The translations under genes and the position numbers were made by a program. The notes beneath the pieces are model-generated. The model was not told where the DNA came from, did no database searches, and saw only the letters and a list, made by a program, of their open reading frames with translations. A stretch of 10,066 nucleotides of DNA from CAZHDB01 sp964531225 (lineage in GTDB: Archaea; Thermoproteota; Thermoprotei_A; Sulfolobales; Desulfurococcaceae), in the NCBI GenBank assembly GCA_964531225.1, contig CAZHDB010000041.1:1-10066 (forward strand). The letters are read 5' to 3'. This document shows positions 1 to 7,313 of this stretch, piece by piece. The first letter of the stretch is position 1, and every line of letters begins with the position of its first letter.

Positions 1-66
1 CCATTCAACTAGATTATTGATAATATCTTGGTAGGGGTTATATTGGTTACGGATAAACATTTGAAA

Positions 67-137
67 TATTTAATCCCACTCCAAGACATTGATACCGCTA
101 GTTTATATATACATATTATTTAGAGTGGGATTAAATA
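67..137. repeat. 15-bp perfect inverted repeat around an AT-rich TATA-like core, upstream of the radical SAM gene
   Basis: Positions 67-81 and 123-137 are exact reverse complements (TATTTAATCCCACTC and its complement), separated by 41 bases. The spacer holds a TATA-like run at about 101-112. The rest of 1-238 shows no supportable gene. A nearer TATA-like element for the gene starting at 239 is at about 182-188, roughly 25 bases before a likely start of transcription. The inverted repeat could be a pair of operator half-sites, a divergent promoter control region or a long-loop hairpin; the sequence alone does not decide. Confidence 0.6.
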
Positions 138-238
138 GGAAATCTTTAAATTTACAGTAATCATATAAGGCTTTGAGAATGTATATTTAGAATTTAGTCC
201 ATAGATATTTACTTAGCGTAGTTCATGGTGTATAATAC

Positions 239-1948
239 ATGGGGTTACAATATAGTTTAAATCTTACTAAGAACGCTGGAGAGGTCGCTTTTACACTCCC
301 CGATATAAAGAGCGGGGAGGAATTAGTATCGATTACACAAAGTGTATGTCCCTACTGCTACCGTATACTACCAGCAACAATTATTGAAAGAGAAGGAAAG
401 CTCTATATTAGACGTGTTTGCCCTGAACACGGAGTTATAGAAGAACTCTACTATGGAGATGTCGAACTATATAAGAAGTTCAGTAAATGGGATATGGAAG
501 GACGTGGACCTAGACACATATATACTCCATTAAAGAATATTTGCCCGTTTAACTGTGGATTATGTCCATTACATAAAAACCATACTGCGTTAATGAACCT
601 AGTTCTGACAAATAGATGTAACCTTAGTTGCTGGTATTGCTTCTTCTATGCCGAAGCATCAGGCTATGTATATGAGCCTACACTTGAACAAATAGTTGAA
701 ATGATTCGTGCAGCTAAAAAACAAGCAGTAGCAGTCAACGTACAACTTACTGGCGGCGAGCCAACACTTAGAGAGGATTTAATCGATATTGTTAGAGCTA
801 TAAAAGCCGAAGGAGTAAGGCATTTGCAGCTAAATACTAATGGTATAAAGTTTGCAGAACTATACTTTGAAGACCCTGCTAAGGCTATAGAATACGCGAG
901 AGCCCTTAGAGTAAATGGTGTAAATACGATATACTTAAGCTTTGATGGCGTAACACCAGTAACAAATTGGAAAAACCACTGGGAAGTACCGTATATACTA
1001 GAAGTATTCCGTAGATCAGGAATGACGAGTACAGTATTGGTACCAACTATTATACGTGGAATAAACGATCACGAGGCTGGGGCCATAATAAAATTTGCTG
1101 CAAAACATATAGATGTAATACGTGGAGTTAATTACCAGCCAGTAAGTCTCACGGGACTTATGAAAAAACATGAAAGAGAAAAGTACCGTATAACGATACC
1201 CGAGGTAATAAAGAAAATCGAAGAACAGACAGACGGAGAAATAGATAAGGAGGCATGGTTTCCAGTACCTGTAAGCGCTATATTTTCTAGATTCATTGAA
1301 GGATTTAGCGGCGAATTCAAGTTTGAAATGGATAATCATCCAGTATGTGGAGCAGCAACGTATGTTTACGTAGATAGGGAAGGCAAAAAAGTTAGGAAAT
1401 TAATACCTATAACACACTTTGTAGATGTCGAAGGCCTACTAGAATATCTTAAAGAAAAATGGGAAGACTTAATCATAGGATCTAGTAGAATAGTAACAGG
1501 ACTTAAACTATTATATAATATGAGGAAATTCATAGATAATAAGAAAGCTCCTAAAGAATTCGACCTATTTAAAATACTATTAAATATAGTTATAAAAAGG
1601 AATTATGAGGCACTGGGCGAATTACACTATAAAATGCTATTCATAGGCCTTATGCACTTCATGGACCTCTACAACTATGATATACAACGTGTAATGAGAT
1701 GCAATATACACTATGGAGTACCTGATGGAAGACTAATACCATTCTGTGCATTCAATATATTTGAAGACATATACCGAGAATCAATCCAAAGACAATACGG
1801 CATTCCATTGCATGAATGGTCAAGGAAACATGGATTACCAGAAAACATAACCGTAAAGAAATACATTAGAAATAGAAGAGCACTTGAATCAAACCCAATA
1901 TATAAAGAAGCATATGAAGGAATAATGGAACAGATCCTAAAGAAATAG
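239..1948 (+). CDS. tes: Tetraether lipid synthase (Tes)-type radical SAM protein
   Basis: Radical SAM enzyme of the MJ0619/Tes family, which joins the phytanyl tails of two archaeol-type lipids by carbon-carbon bonds to give tetraether (GDGT) membrane lipids. It should act on membrane lipids at the cytoplasmic face. The SAM cluster motif CNLSCWYC supplies Cys127, Cys131 and Cys134, followed by TGGEPT at 171-176. Extra metal ligands are visible: an N-terminal CPYC plus CPEHG group (Cys37, Cys40, Cys61), which could be the rubredoxin-like iron site known for the family; CPFNCGLC (Cys102, 106, 109); and C-terminal cysteines 370, 488 and 503 for an auxiliary cluster. At 569 residues it looks full length. 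ATG at 239 follows GGTG at 227-230, a good ribosome site. It appears to be a single-gene unit, as tRNA-Gln follows 45 bases after the stop. Family assignment is strong; the exact reaction is inferred. Confidence 0.85.
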   Translation: MGLQYSLNLTKNAGEVAFTLPDIKSGEELVSITQSVCPYCYRILPATIIEREGKLYIRRVCPEHGVIEELYYGDVELYKKFSKWDMEGRGPRHIYTPLKNICPFNCGLCPLHKNHTALMNLVLTNRCNLSCWYCFFYAEASGYVYEPTLEQIVEMIRAAKKQAVAVNVQLTGGEPTLREDLIDIVRAIKAEGVRHLQLNTNGIKFAELYFEDPAKAIEYARALRVNGVNTIYLSFDGVTPVTNWKNHWEVPYILEVFRRSGMTSTVLVPTIIRGINDHEAGAIIKFAAKHIDVIRGVNYQPVSLTGLMKKHEREKYRITIPEVIKKIEEQTDGEIDKEAWFPVPVSAIFSRFIEGFSGEFKFEMDNHPVCGAATYVYVDREGKKVRKLIPITHFVDVEGLLEYLKEKWEDLIIGSSRIVTGLKLLYNMRKFIDNKKAPKEFDLFKILLNIVIKRNYEALGELHYKMLFIGLMHFMDLYNYDIQRVMRCNIHYGVPDGRLIPFCAFNIFEDIYRESIQRQYGIPLHEWSRKHGLPENITVKKYIRNRRALESNPIYKEAYEGIMEQILKK

Positions 1949-1993
1949 AATAAAGCATTTAAAACACCCGAAACAACAACAATATACCGAGAA

Positions 1994-2085
1994 AGCCGGG
2001 TCGTCTAGCGGCCAAGGATGCGGGGCTCTGGCCCACCCCAAAGGGGAGACCCCCCGTGACCGGGGTTCGAATCCCCGCCCGGCTA
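1994..2085 (+). tRNA. tRNA-Gln, anticodon CTG, with 19-nt intron; CCA encoded at 2086-2088
   Basis: The acceptor stem is AGCCGGG (1994-2000) with CCCGGCT (2078-2084), then A73 at 2085 and a genomic CCA. The T-arm is CGGGG, TTCGAAT, CCCCG at 2061-2077. The D-stem is GTCT with GGAT. The anticodon stem CGGGG (2021-2025) pairs with CCCCG (2052-2056), and the anticodon CTG is at 2028-2030. An intron of about 19 bases (2032-2050) interrupts after position 37. It can form a CCCC/GGGG helix with an AAA loop, as expected of an archaeal bulge-helix-bulge splice site. The runs of C leave its exact edges uncertain by a base or two. The A1-U72 pair and A73 fit archaeal tRNA-Gln. Confidence 0.93.
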
Positions 2086-2155
2086 CCAATTATCCTCATT
2101 AAAGATTACTAGTTAATCTTATAATCCCTTAATCACAGCCTAAATATATATTGAA

Positions 2156-2265
2156 GCCGCCGTAGCTCAGCCCGGTAGAGCGCCGGCCTTGTACGGCGTA
2201 CCAATCCAGCGTCCGAGGTCGTCCTAGAAAGCCGGTGGTCGCGGGTTCAAATCCCGCCGGCGGCT
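2156..2265 (+). tRNA. tRNA-Thr, anticodon TGT, with 36-nt intron
   Basis: The acceptor stem is GCCGCCG (2156-2162) with CGGCGGC (2258-2264), and U73 at 2265 is typical of archaeal tRNA-Thr. No CCA is encoded. The D-stem is GCTC with GAGC. The anticodon stem CCGGC (2183-2187) pairs with GCCGG (2231-2235), and the anticodon TGT is at 2190-2192. The intron occupies 2194-2229 between positions 37 and 38. The T-arm is GCGGG, TTCAAAT, CCCGC. TATA-like sequence lies upstream at about 2117-2125. The next gene starts only about 30 bases after the tRNA, so co-transcription is possible. Confidence 0.94.
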
Positions 2266-2294
2266 TAAGCATTATTGCTGAGAGATGTAGTATT

Positions 2295-2789
2295 TTGATA
2301 TGGATACTATTTATTGATCTCGATAGAACTGTCTGGAATCACCATGATGTATCAATACTGCATAGACCATTTAAACTCGTTAGCAAGGATTGTATTGTTG
2401 ACCATTATGGTGAAAAATTTTGTCTTTATGACAAGGTACGTGAATTTCTAGATTTCTGCAAAAGAAACAACTTTATATTATCGACTCTAAGTTGGAATAA
2501 GTATAGCATTACTAAAGAGATCATGGATTTACTTGGAATAACAAGATATTTTGATTATCTATTCAATAAATTTTATCCTCTGAAGAACGAAACACTTATA
2601 CAAGCTATAGAAATTATCAAGAAAAACTATGCATTAAACCATTATCCTAAGATAATTTACATAGATGATCAAAGAAAATATTATGATCTAATAAAGGATG
2701 CTCTTGAAGAAATATATTTTATCCATATGTGGATAGACGTTAATAGTTACGAAGAACTAATAGAGTATATTGGGAACCTTGTTAACTAA
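2295..2789 (+). CDS. HAD-superfamily phosphatase, magnesium-dependent phosphatase-1 (MDP-1) type
   Basis: Small cytosolic HAD phosphatase of about 164 residues. Motif I is DLDRTVW near the N-terminus: Asp8 would be the nucleophile and Asp10 the acid/base. Motif II lies in LSTLSW (Ser63 or Thr64), a motif III lysine is probably Lys97, and IDD at 123-125 gives the motif IV metal ligands. A large cap is missing, as in MDP-1 and related minimal HAD enzymes. The frame is open back into tRNA-Thr, but a start at 2235 would lie inside the tRNA. TTG at 2295 gives MIWILFIDLD, the normal HAD N-terminus, and has a GAGAG stretch about 10 bases upstream. The substrate cannot be read from the sequence; MDP-1 proteins act on small phosphates or protein phosphotyrosine in vitro. 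The fold call is firm and the start is moderately sure. Confidence 0.85.
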   Translation: MIWILFIDLDRTVWNHHDVSILHRPFKLVSKDCIVDHYGEKFCLYDKVREFLDFCKRNNFILSTLSWNKYSITKEIMDLLGITRYFDYLFNKFYPLKNETLIQAIEIIKKNYALNHYPKIIYIDDQRKYYDLIKDALEEIYFIHMWIDVNSYEELIEYIGNLVN

Positions 2790-2802
2790 TCTAGACAATC
2801 AC

Positions 2803-2840
2803 TTTATATCCGAAGATAATAACGTAGTTTACATAGGGGA
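2803..2840 (+). promoter_or_regulatory. TATA-like box and ribosome site for the nucleotide-sugar operon
   Basis: The 60-base gap before the nucleotidyltransferase holds TTTATATC at 2803-2810, about 25 bases ahead of a plausible transcription start near 2830-2836. AGGGGA at 2835-2840 is a good ribosome site nine bases before the TTG start at 2850. This supports both the chosen TTG start and separate transcription from the HAD gene. Confidence 0.5.
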
Positions 2841-2849
2841 ATATGTAGC

Positions 2850-3977
2850 TTGGATAAACTTGCTATAGTACTTGCCGGTGGAAAAGGTACACGGTTAAGA
2901 CCACTAACTTATGTAAAGCCAAAGCCACTTATACCCATAGCTGGTAAACCTATTATAGATTACATTATAGAATGGCTTAGATTTAATGGATTTAAAAAGT
3001 TCAAAGTATTAGCAAAATACTTAGGTGAACAAATAAAAGAGCATTTCACTAATGTCGATGATGTTGAGGTAGAAATACTTGATTCCAAAGACACTGCAGA
3101 CGCAGTTAGGCTAATTTCTGATCAAATAAAGACAGAGAACTTCCTTGTATCAATGGGAGATGTACTCTGTAATGCAAGGTTCGATTTATTTTATGAAGAA
3201 CACGTAAGAATGGGAGGTATAGCTACTATCGCATTAAAAGAAGTTGATAATCCCTTACACTATGGCCTCGTATTCATAGATTCGAAGCGGAGAATAAGAT
3301 TATTTGTTGAAAAACCTTTATCTATCGAAATATATGCTTTAAGTATGGCCCATGCACATGTTTTTGGCGAAAGTGTATACTCTAACTATGTAAACACAGG
3401 GTTTTACATGATAAGATATGAAGTATTAAATATTCTACGGGAAAACCCTGCCCTAATGGATTGGGGTAAACATGTATTTCCATATCTGTTAGAGAACGGC
3501 TATGACGTATATAGTTGGATAATGCCGCATAATACATACTGGGAAGACATCGGTAGGATAGAGAATTACAAGAAAGCAACATGGGATATGCTAAAAGGTG
3601 CTGTAAAAGGATTTAAGCCTAGAGGTAAACATATCGAGCCTGGGGTTTATGTAGAAGAAAACACAGATATAAGAGGAAACATAATTCCTCCCGTCTCCAT
3701 AGGCTCTGACACTATAATAGAAGAAGGAGCTACTATAGGACCCTACGTCTCTATAGGAGAAGGAGTACATATAGGCCGGGATACAAAGGTGTCATACTCA
3801 ATAGTGTGGGAATCAACATACATATCAAGTAATACAGATATACATGACTCTATTATAATGGACCATGTACTAATAGGAGATAATACAAAGATATTTTCCT
3901 CAATAATCGGATCATACAATAATGTTGGATTAAATGAAGTAGTAGAAAGAAAAATCATTCCACCTAAAATAAGGTGA
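2850..3977 (+). CDS. Sugar-phosphate nucleotidyltransferase with left-handed beta-helix domain (GDP-mannose pyrophosphorylase-like)
   Basis: Predicted to join NTP and a sugar 1-phosphate into an NDP-sugar plus pyrophosphate in the cytosol. The N-terminal Rossmann-like domain (1-245) carries the signature LAGGKGTRLRPLT, then KPKPLIPIAGKP, a metal-binding Asp in SMGDVL (Asp104), VEKP at 153-156, NTGFYMI at 182-188 and WEDIGR at 231-236. The C-terminal part (about 262-365) is a run of hexapeptide repeats such as VSIGSD, ATIGPY and VHIGRD, forming a left-handed beta-helix that usually drives oligomerisation or adds an acyl/acetyltransferase. No clear acetyltransferase catalytic residue was identified. 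The overall plan resembles archaeal GDP-mannose or glucose-1-phosphate nucleotidyltransferases of about 370-400 residues. The base and sugar used are not decidable. It starts with TTG after AGGGGA, and its stop is within 6 bases of the next gene, with which it should form an operon. Confidence 0.85.
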   Translation: MDKLAIVLAGGKGTRLRPLTYVKPKPLIPIAGKPIIDYIIEWLRFNGFKKFKVLAKYLGEQIKEHFTNVDDVEVEILDSKDTADAVRLISDQIKTENFLVSMGDVLCNARFDLFYEEHVRMGGIATIALKEVDNPLHYGLVFIDSKRRIRLFVEKPLSIEIYALSMAHAHVFGESVYSNYVNTGFYMIRYEVLNILRENPALMDWGKHVFPYLLENGYDVYSWIMPHNTYWEDIGRIENYKKATWDMLKGAVKGFKPRGKHIEPGVYVEENTDIRGNIIPPVSIGSDTIIEEGATIGPYVSIGEGVHIGRDTKVSYSIVWESTYISSNTDIHDSIIMDHVLIGDNTKIFSSIIGSYNNVGLNEVVERKIIPPKIR

Positions 3978-3982
3978 TAATA

Positions 3983-5305
3983 TTGGTATATAAATTCATT
4001 AGGGGACGCATAGTTGGTAAACCTAATCTTGAGATAACGCCAGAAGATGCTGCAGAATTAGGAGCTATTCTCGGAAGCTGGTATGGCGAGAAATCCATTG
4101 TTGTTAGTGGTCGTGACTACAATCCGTCATCTAGAATGCTTAAGAGAGCATTTGTAGCTGGACTTATGAGCGCTGGTGTTGACGTAATGGATTTCCATGA
4201 ATCATTATCAGGAGAAGTCTCTTATAGTATTAAGCGCTTCGGAGCGCGTGGAGGAGTCAATGTATCAACTTACCCATTAATGGAAAGCCATGTACAATTT
4301 AGAATATTTACTACTCCAGGATACGAAGTTGTTGGTGATGAACTAGCCAATATTATAAAGGATAAGTATATTCGTAGAACAGAGCCAGGGAGAACTGGAT
4401 GGGTTACTTATGCTGAATACATACATAAGCTATATGTTTCAGCATTAACAGCATTCATAAATAGTGATATCATTGCTAATAAGAAATTTAATATAGTTGT
4501 TAGCACTAGTTATGGTCCAAGTGATCTTGTTTTACCTGATCTATTTGCATCACTCAATGTAGAATACATATTGTTAAGTAGCGGTAAGAGAATTACCAAA
4601 GGATTTAGATACCCCTTAATTAGTGAAATAAAAAAAGTAGCCGATATAGTTAGATCTACTGGAATGGATCTAGGCATTATTCTAAATAATGATGCTTCAT
4701 CACTTATTATAATAGATGATAATGGTAATCCTTTGCTTCCAGAAGAAACGGCTTTGATTCTACTCCATATGATCCCTAAAGGATCAAATATTGTTATTTC
4801 CGAAGATACGTTTCTATTCATAGATAGAGCCTTTAGTTACAACAACATAGTTGTCGATAGAGTTGATCCCTCAGAAACATCTATTATGAAGAGATGTTAT
4901 AAGCTTAGACCCATTCTAGGATTTAATAACGTTGGCGAATACATACATCCACTCTTTAGCCTAGGATACGATGCAATATTAACATTGACTAAAGTCCTCG
5001 AATCACTAGCATCAACTGGCAAGAAATTATCAAGTGTCATACGAAGCTACATACATCCCAGATACTATACTATAGAGACATCGTTACCGCTAGAAGATGT
5101 AGCTGTAAAGATTTGTGGGCAAAAAACAGCATATTGTAGACAATATATTGGAGGATATAGAGTTAGATTAATGAACCAGAACATAGCCATAACATATGAT
5201 CCATTAACAGATAATACAAGGATACTGATAGATGCCCATGCACAATCAATAGATAAAATAGTTCAAAAGGTACAAGACACCCTAACAAAAGAAGAGGTCC
5301 AATAA
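3983..5305 (+). CDS. Phosphohexomutase (PGM/PMM) homologue with degraded active-site loops, probable pseudoenzyme
   Basis: About 440 residues, laid out like an alpha-D-phosphohexomutase. The N-terminal GRDYNPSSRMLKRAFVAG matches the family GRD..SS segment. At the phosphoserine loop, GGVNVSTYP replaces the usual TASHNP: the serine (about 95) is kept but the His-Asn is lost. The metal loop, normally DGDADR, reads NNDASS at about 236-241, losing two of three aspartates and the arginine. The sugar-binding GEES(G) loop reads GFNNVGE, and the C-terminal phosphate loop lacks the usual RPSGTEP. It is therefore unlikely to be an active mutase. The near overlap with the nucleotidyltransferase suggests a regulatory or structural partner in NDP-sugar synthesis, which is inference. 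Start choice: GTG at 3974 overlaps the previous stop, but TTG at 3983 is in the same frame and follows GGTGAT (3973-3978), an ideal ribosome site, so TTG is preferred. Confidence 0.8.
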   Translation: MVYKFIRGRIVGKPNLEITPEDAAELGAILGSWYGEKSIVVSGRDYNPSSRMLKRAFVAGLMSAGVDVMDFHESLSGEVSYSIKRFGARGGVNVSTYPLMESHVQFRIFTTPGYEVVGDELANIIKDKYIRRTEPGRTGWVTYAEYIHKLYVSALTAFINSDIIANKKFNIVVSTSYGPSDLVLPDLFASLNVEYILLSSGKRITKGFRYPLISEIKKVADIVRSTGMDLGIILNNDASSLIIIDDNGNPLLPEETALILLHMIPKGSNIVISEDTFLFIDRAFSYNNIVVDRVDPSETSIMKRCYKLRPILGFNNVGEYIHPLFSLGYDAILTLTKVLESLASTGKKLSSVIRSYIHPRYYTIETSLPLEDVAVKICGQKTAYCRQYIGGYRVRLMNQNIAITYDPLTDNTRILIDAHAQSIDKIVQKVQDTLTKEEVQ

Positions 5306-5337
5306 AATTTATCTCCTCCCATAAAACAATTATAAAA

Positions 5338-5405
5338 CGGAGCCCTCGCCCTCTAGAGACTCCCGCGTAAACGGGGGCCTATGAAAGAGGGTTCCGTCGG
5401 GCGGC
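5338..5405. ncRNA. Candidate structured small RNA (GC-rich nested hairpin), family unknown
   Basis: A GC-rich island in AT-rich DNA with three stacked pairings: GCCC 5342-5345 with GGGC 5399-5402, CCCTCT 5349-5354 with AGAGGG 5386-5391, and CTCCCG 5360-5365 with CGGGGG 5372-5377, closed by a 6-base loop. The internal loops are asymmetric, the upper one GA-rich. On the minus strand it would be preceded by a TATA-like stretch (around 5421-5432) and followed by TTTT (5337-5334), which slightly favours that strand. I see no clear C/D boxes and no proper ACA box, and it is not a tRNA. It could also be a bidirectional terminator. The structure is seen; the RNA call is inference. Confidence 0.4.
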
Positions 5406-5476
5406 ACTCATTCTCCATAAATTATAGTAATTAATTGATTAGCGCTTCTCTATCTTCATAAAGGATATTTGATGTT

Positions 5477-5546
5477 GGGGATTTGAACCCACGCAGGCCT
5501 ACGCTATCGTGTTCTCAGTCCAACGCCCCATGGAACCAGGCTCGGG
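5477..5546 (-). pseudogene. Degenerate tRNA-Leu copy (left att side)
   Basis: Aligns with most of the intact tRNA-Leu(CAG) at 8887-8971 in the same orientation. The T-loop and variable arm are identical (5478-5504), as is a 12-base D-arm block (ACCAGGCTCGGG, 5535-5546). The 5' acceptor strand is deleted, the 3' acceptor strand is unrecognisable, two T-stem pairs are lost and the anticodon stem has mismatches. The anticodon position now reads GAG instead of CAG. It cannot fold into a working tRNA. Most simply it is the att-side duplicate left by integration. A decayed tRNA-Leu(GAG) paralogue is a less likely alternative. Confidence 0.8.
5478..5504. repeat. Left att core, 27-bp direct repeat of tRNA-Leu 3' half
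   Basis: Identical over 27 bases to 8897-8923. It covers the T-arm and variable arm of tRNA-Leu, the usual recombination target of SSV-type integrases. Similarity continues beyond it at lower identity through the whole tRNA copy. Confidence 0.8.
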
Positions 5547-5829
5547 TTTTTCTACGTGGAGTTAGCTACGACTATAGGTATGGGTTAGGGATAACTGGGT
5601 TTTGGATAGATTTCTGGAGTGGTGTATGGAGAAGGAAACCTCTGATTCCACTTGCAAACAGTATGTTCGCTATCTTATGAAGCTGTTGATTAGGGATAAT
5701 AAGTGGAGCCGTCTGGCGTGAAAATTGTTTTTCAAGTTTTTGGGAGAGGATCTTTGGATGTATATTGATATTAATGGATGTGTTAATAGATATTCCTGGG
5801 GTGTGGAGTATAAGTTCTTGGATTATTAA
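5479..5829 (+). pseudogene. int(C): C-terminal part of a partitioned SSV-type integrase, degraded
   Basis: In one frame, the left att copy is read as GFEPTQAYAI, the typical way SSV-type integrases read through a tRNA antisense. The frame continues as WVRDNWVLDRFLEW and then STCKQYVRYLMKLL, which resembles the SAM-like core-binding domain of tyrosine recombinases. NKWSRLA, a stop, then KLFFKFLGEDLW corresponds to the A-x-RLFARFL region of SSV1 integrase. In-frame stops are at 5563 (TAG), 5575 (TAG), 5719 (TGA) and 5827 (TAA). No catalytic Arg, HxxR or Tyr segment follows, so the active-site domain is deleted and the gene is dead. The residues after about 5755 do not match anything I recognise. 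Family call is from memory of SSV1 integrase layout, not from a search. Confidence 0.72.
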
Positions 5830-5876
5830 TTATATTGTGAAAGCTGGTGGATATGATTTTTTGTTGGGGGTAGTAA

Positions 5877-6092
5877 TTGCCTAGTCACGTGGTTCATAGG
5901 TTGCTTGCTTCGAAGTATCTGGATGTATCTGAACATGTGGTAGCGAAAGTGGATAGGATAATTGATCTTGGTTCTATACATGATATTGGTAGGAGGAAAC
6001 CTAGACGTTTACCAGCTTATCTGGATATAATCGAGTCCGGTAATGATGTAAAGAACAGGTATTATGCTAGACTAAGGAGACTCAAAAAATGA
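5877..6092 (+). pseudogene. N-terminal piece of a frameshifted HD-like protein
   Basis: TTG start at 5877 follows GGGGGT (5865-5870), a strong ribosome site. It encodes 71 residues beginning PSHVVHRLLASKYL, with HDIGRRKPR at 35-43, and stops at TGA 6090-6092 directly after a run of six A (6084-6089). In the next frame the reading continues without a break as NELIEICRSDEKVKAFYYHHGLDILANRLG into the larger ORF downstream. The two pieces form one protein of about 371 residues separated by a one-base insertion in the A-run. The order H, HD, HH..D resembles the metal ligands of HD-domain phosphohydrolases. That resemblance is only a motif reading; I do not recognise the family with certainty. Confidence 0.65.
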
Positions 6093-6993
6093 ATTAATTG
6101 AGATTTGTAGAAGCGATGAAAAAGTTAAGGCTTTCTACTATCATCATGGACTAGATATATTGGCTAATCGGCTTGGATCAGCACTCATGCTGGATCTAAA
6201 ACCTGAGAAGATATGTGGCAGTCTCGTTAAGGGCACACTATATGATCTTGTGAGTGTAGATCATAATTTAGTGGAATTGAAAGTTGGGTGTTTCAGTTAT
6301 TTGGGAAGATTTAGGGAAGAGTTAACGAATGCGTTATACTTGTCTTGTGTTGATAAGATGCTGGTGGATTGGGTAAAGGACAATATAGTCCCGAAGTATA
6401 GGAAATATAAGTCTCTCAACTATGTCAAGGAGAGGCTTCGTGATATAATTTCCCGTCTTGAGAAGAGTGATTCTAGGTATAGGGTTGGGTATACTTTAGG
6501 TCTTATGAAGCATATCAATGACTTGAGTAAGATGGGGCATCGAGTAAGGGCTGAGTTTATGATTAATGGGAAGAAATATGTTGTTCCTAGTGATGAACTA
6601 GTTGATGAAGAAAGTATTGAGAGAGAACTGAAGTCCTATCGTGGTTTATCATCTTACGGTTATGGTAGGTTTTTGAAGACTGTAGTTATTTTGGCTTCGC
6701 TCTACTCGGATATCTATCATTTACCCTTTATAGAACCTTTGCCTCTGAAGACGGCATTTGATATGCTTTTATCTGTAAGAAAGAAGAGATACACAATGGC
6801 TCGTAATGTACTAAGATGTTATGAGGATAATTCGAAATCGCGTTCTGAAGCAAGGGAATGTACATTACGTGAGATGGAGCGCGTGTTAAGGGATTATGTT
6901 GGAATTGTTGGAAAGCGTAAGCTCGATGATATGAAGAAGAGGTTTTTAGAAGCATTTGAGGAGCTGATGGATTCATTAGAGGACTTGGTGTAG
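6091..6993 (+). pseudogene. C-terminal piece of the frameshifted HD-like protein
   Basis: The open frame continues from the A-run at 6084-6089. The first possible start codon is TTG at 6160, but the conserved-looking AFYYHHGLD lies before it, so the piece is best read as the rest of the gene starting at 5877. About 300 residues, no membrane segment, with many charged helices towards the C-terminus (for example LREMERVLRDYVG and MKKRFLEAFEELMD). The function of this part is unknown. The frame is otherwise long and intact, so the frameshift is recent, a sequencing error, or recoded; a +1 (or -2) shift would be needed. Codon use is more G+T-rich than in the flanking operon, in keeping with an acquired element. 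Confidence 0.65.
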
Positions 6994-7121
6994 CCGTTGT
7001 GAGCAAAAATGCTGGTTGGTTTGGTGTATTAGTAGGCGAGATTGTTTCAGCAGGGTTGAGAATATAGTGTGCGAAAGAATGTATTTGCGTATGATGCGTA
7101 AATTTTAGTTGTGTTTTTGGT

Positions 7122-7313
7122 GTGTGGTGTGTGGGGTTGTTTGTTGGTTATTTGGGTTGGTCTGAGGAGGATGTGAGGAGTAAGGTTGTTGTTCCTTTAT
7201 TGAGGGAGTATGTTTATCCGTGTGCTGTGGTGTGGGTTGTTGGGACTATACTTGTGCGAATGCTGGGAGTACGTGATGACGGGAATTTGGTGAGGTATTA
7301 TGGCTGGAAATGA
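7122..7313 (+). pseudogene. Small ORF with similarity to a restriction-type endonuclease N-terminus, probable remnant
   Basis: GTG-started frame of 63 residues. Residues 9-29 (YLGWSEEDVRSKVVVPLLRE) resemble the start of type I restriction or related PD-(D/E)XK enzymes, where a SEEDVR..V..PLL helix precedes the nuclease core. The core itself is missing: the remainder is hydrophobic and ends at 7313, overlapping the next gene. The DNA is extremely G+T-rich on this strand, so chance open frames are likely here. A remnant fused to noise is the best reading. The preceding 6994-7121 holds only a 22-codon frame from GTG 6999 that I do not call. Confidence 0.35.

Noticed and set aside
2235..2294. N-terminal extension of the HAD phosphatase into tRNA-Thr
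   Set aside because: The extra residues come from the tRNA T-arm and its flank; the HAD motif I needs only the start at 2295.
5483..5680. 65-codon ORF across the left tRNA copy
   Set aside because: Its frame differs from the one giving GFEPT and the integrase-like segments, and it merely reads tRNA antisense sequence.
6084..6090. Sulfolobus-style -1 programmed frameshift in the HD-like gene
   Set aside because: Frame arithmetic shows that a +1 (or -2) change is needed here, not the -1 shift reported for an A AAA AAT site.
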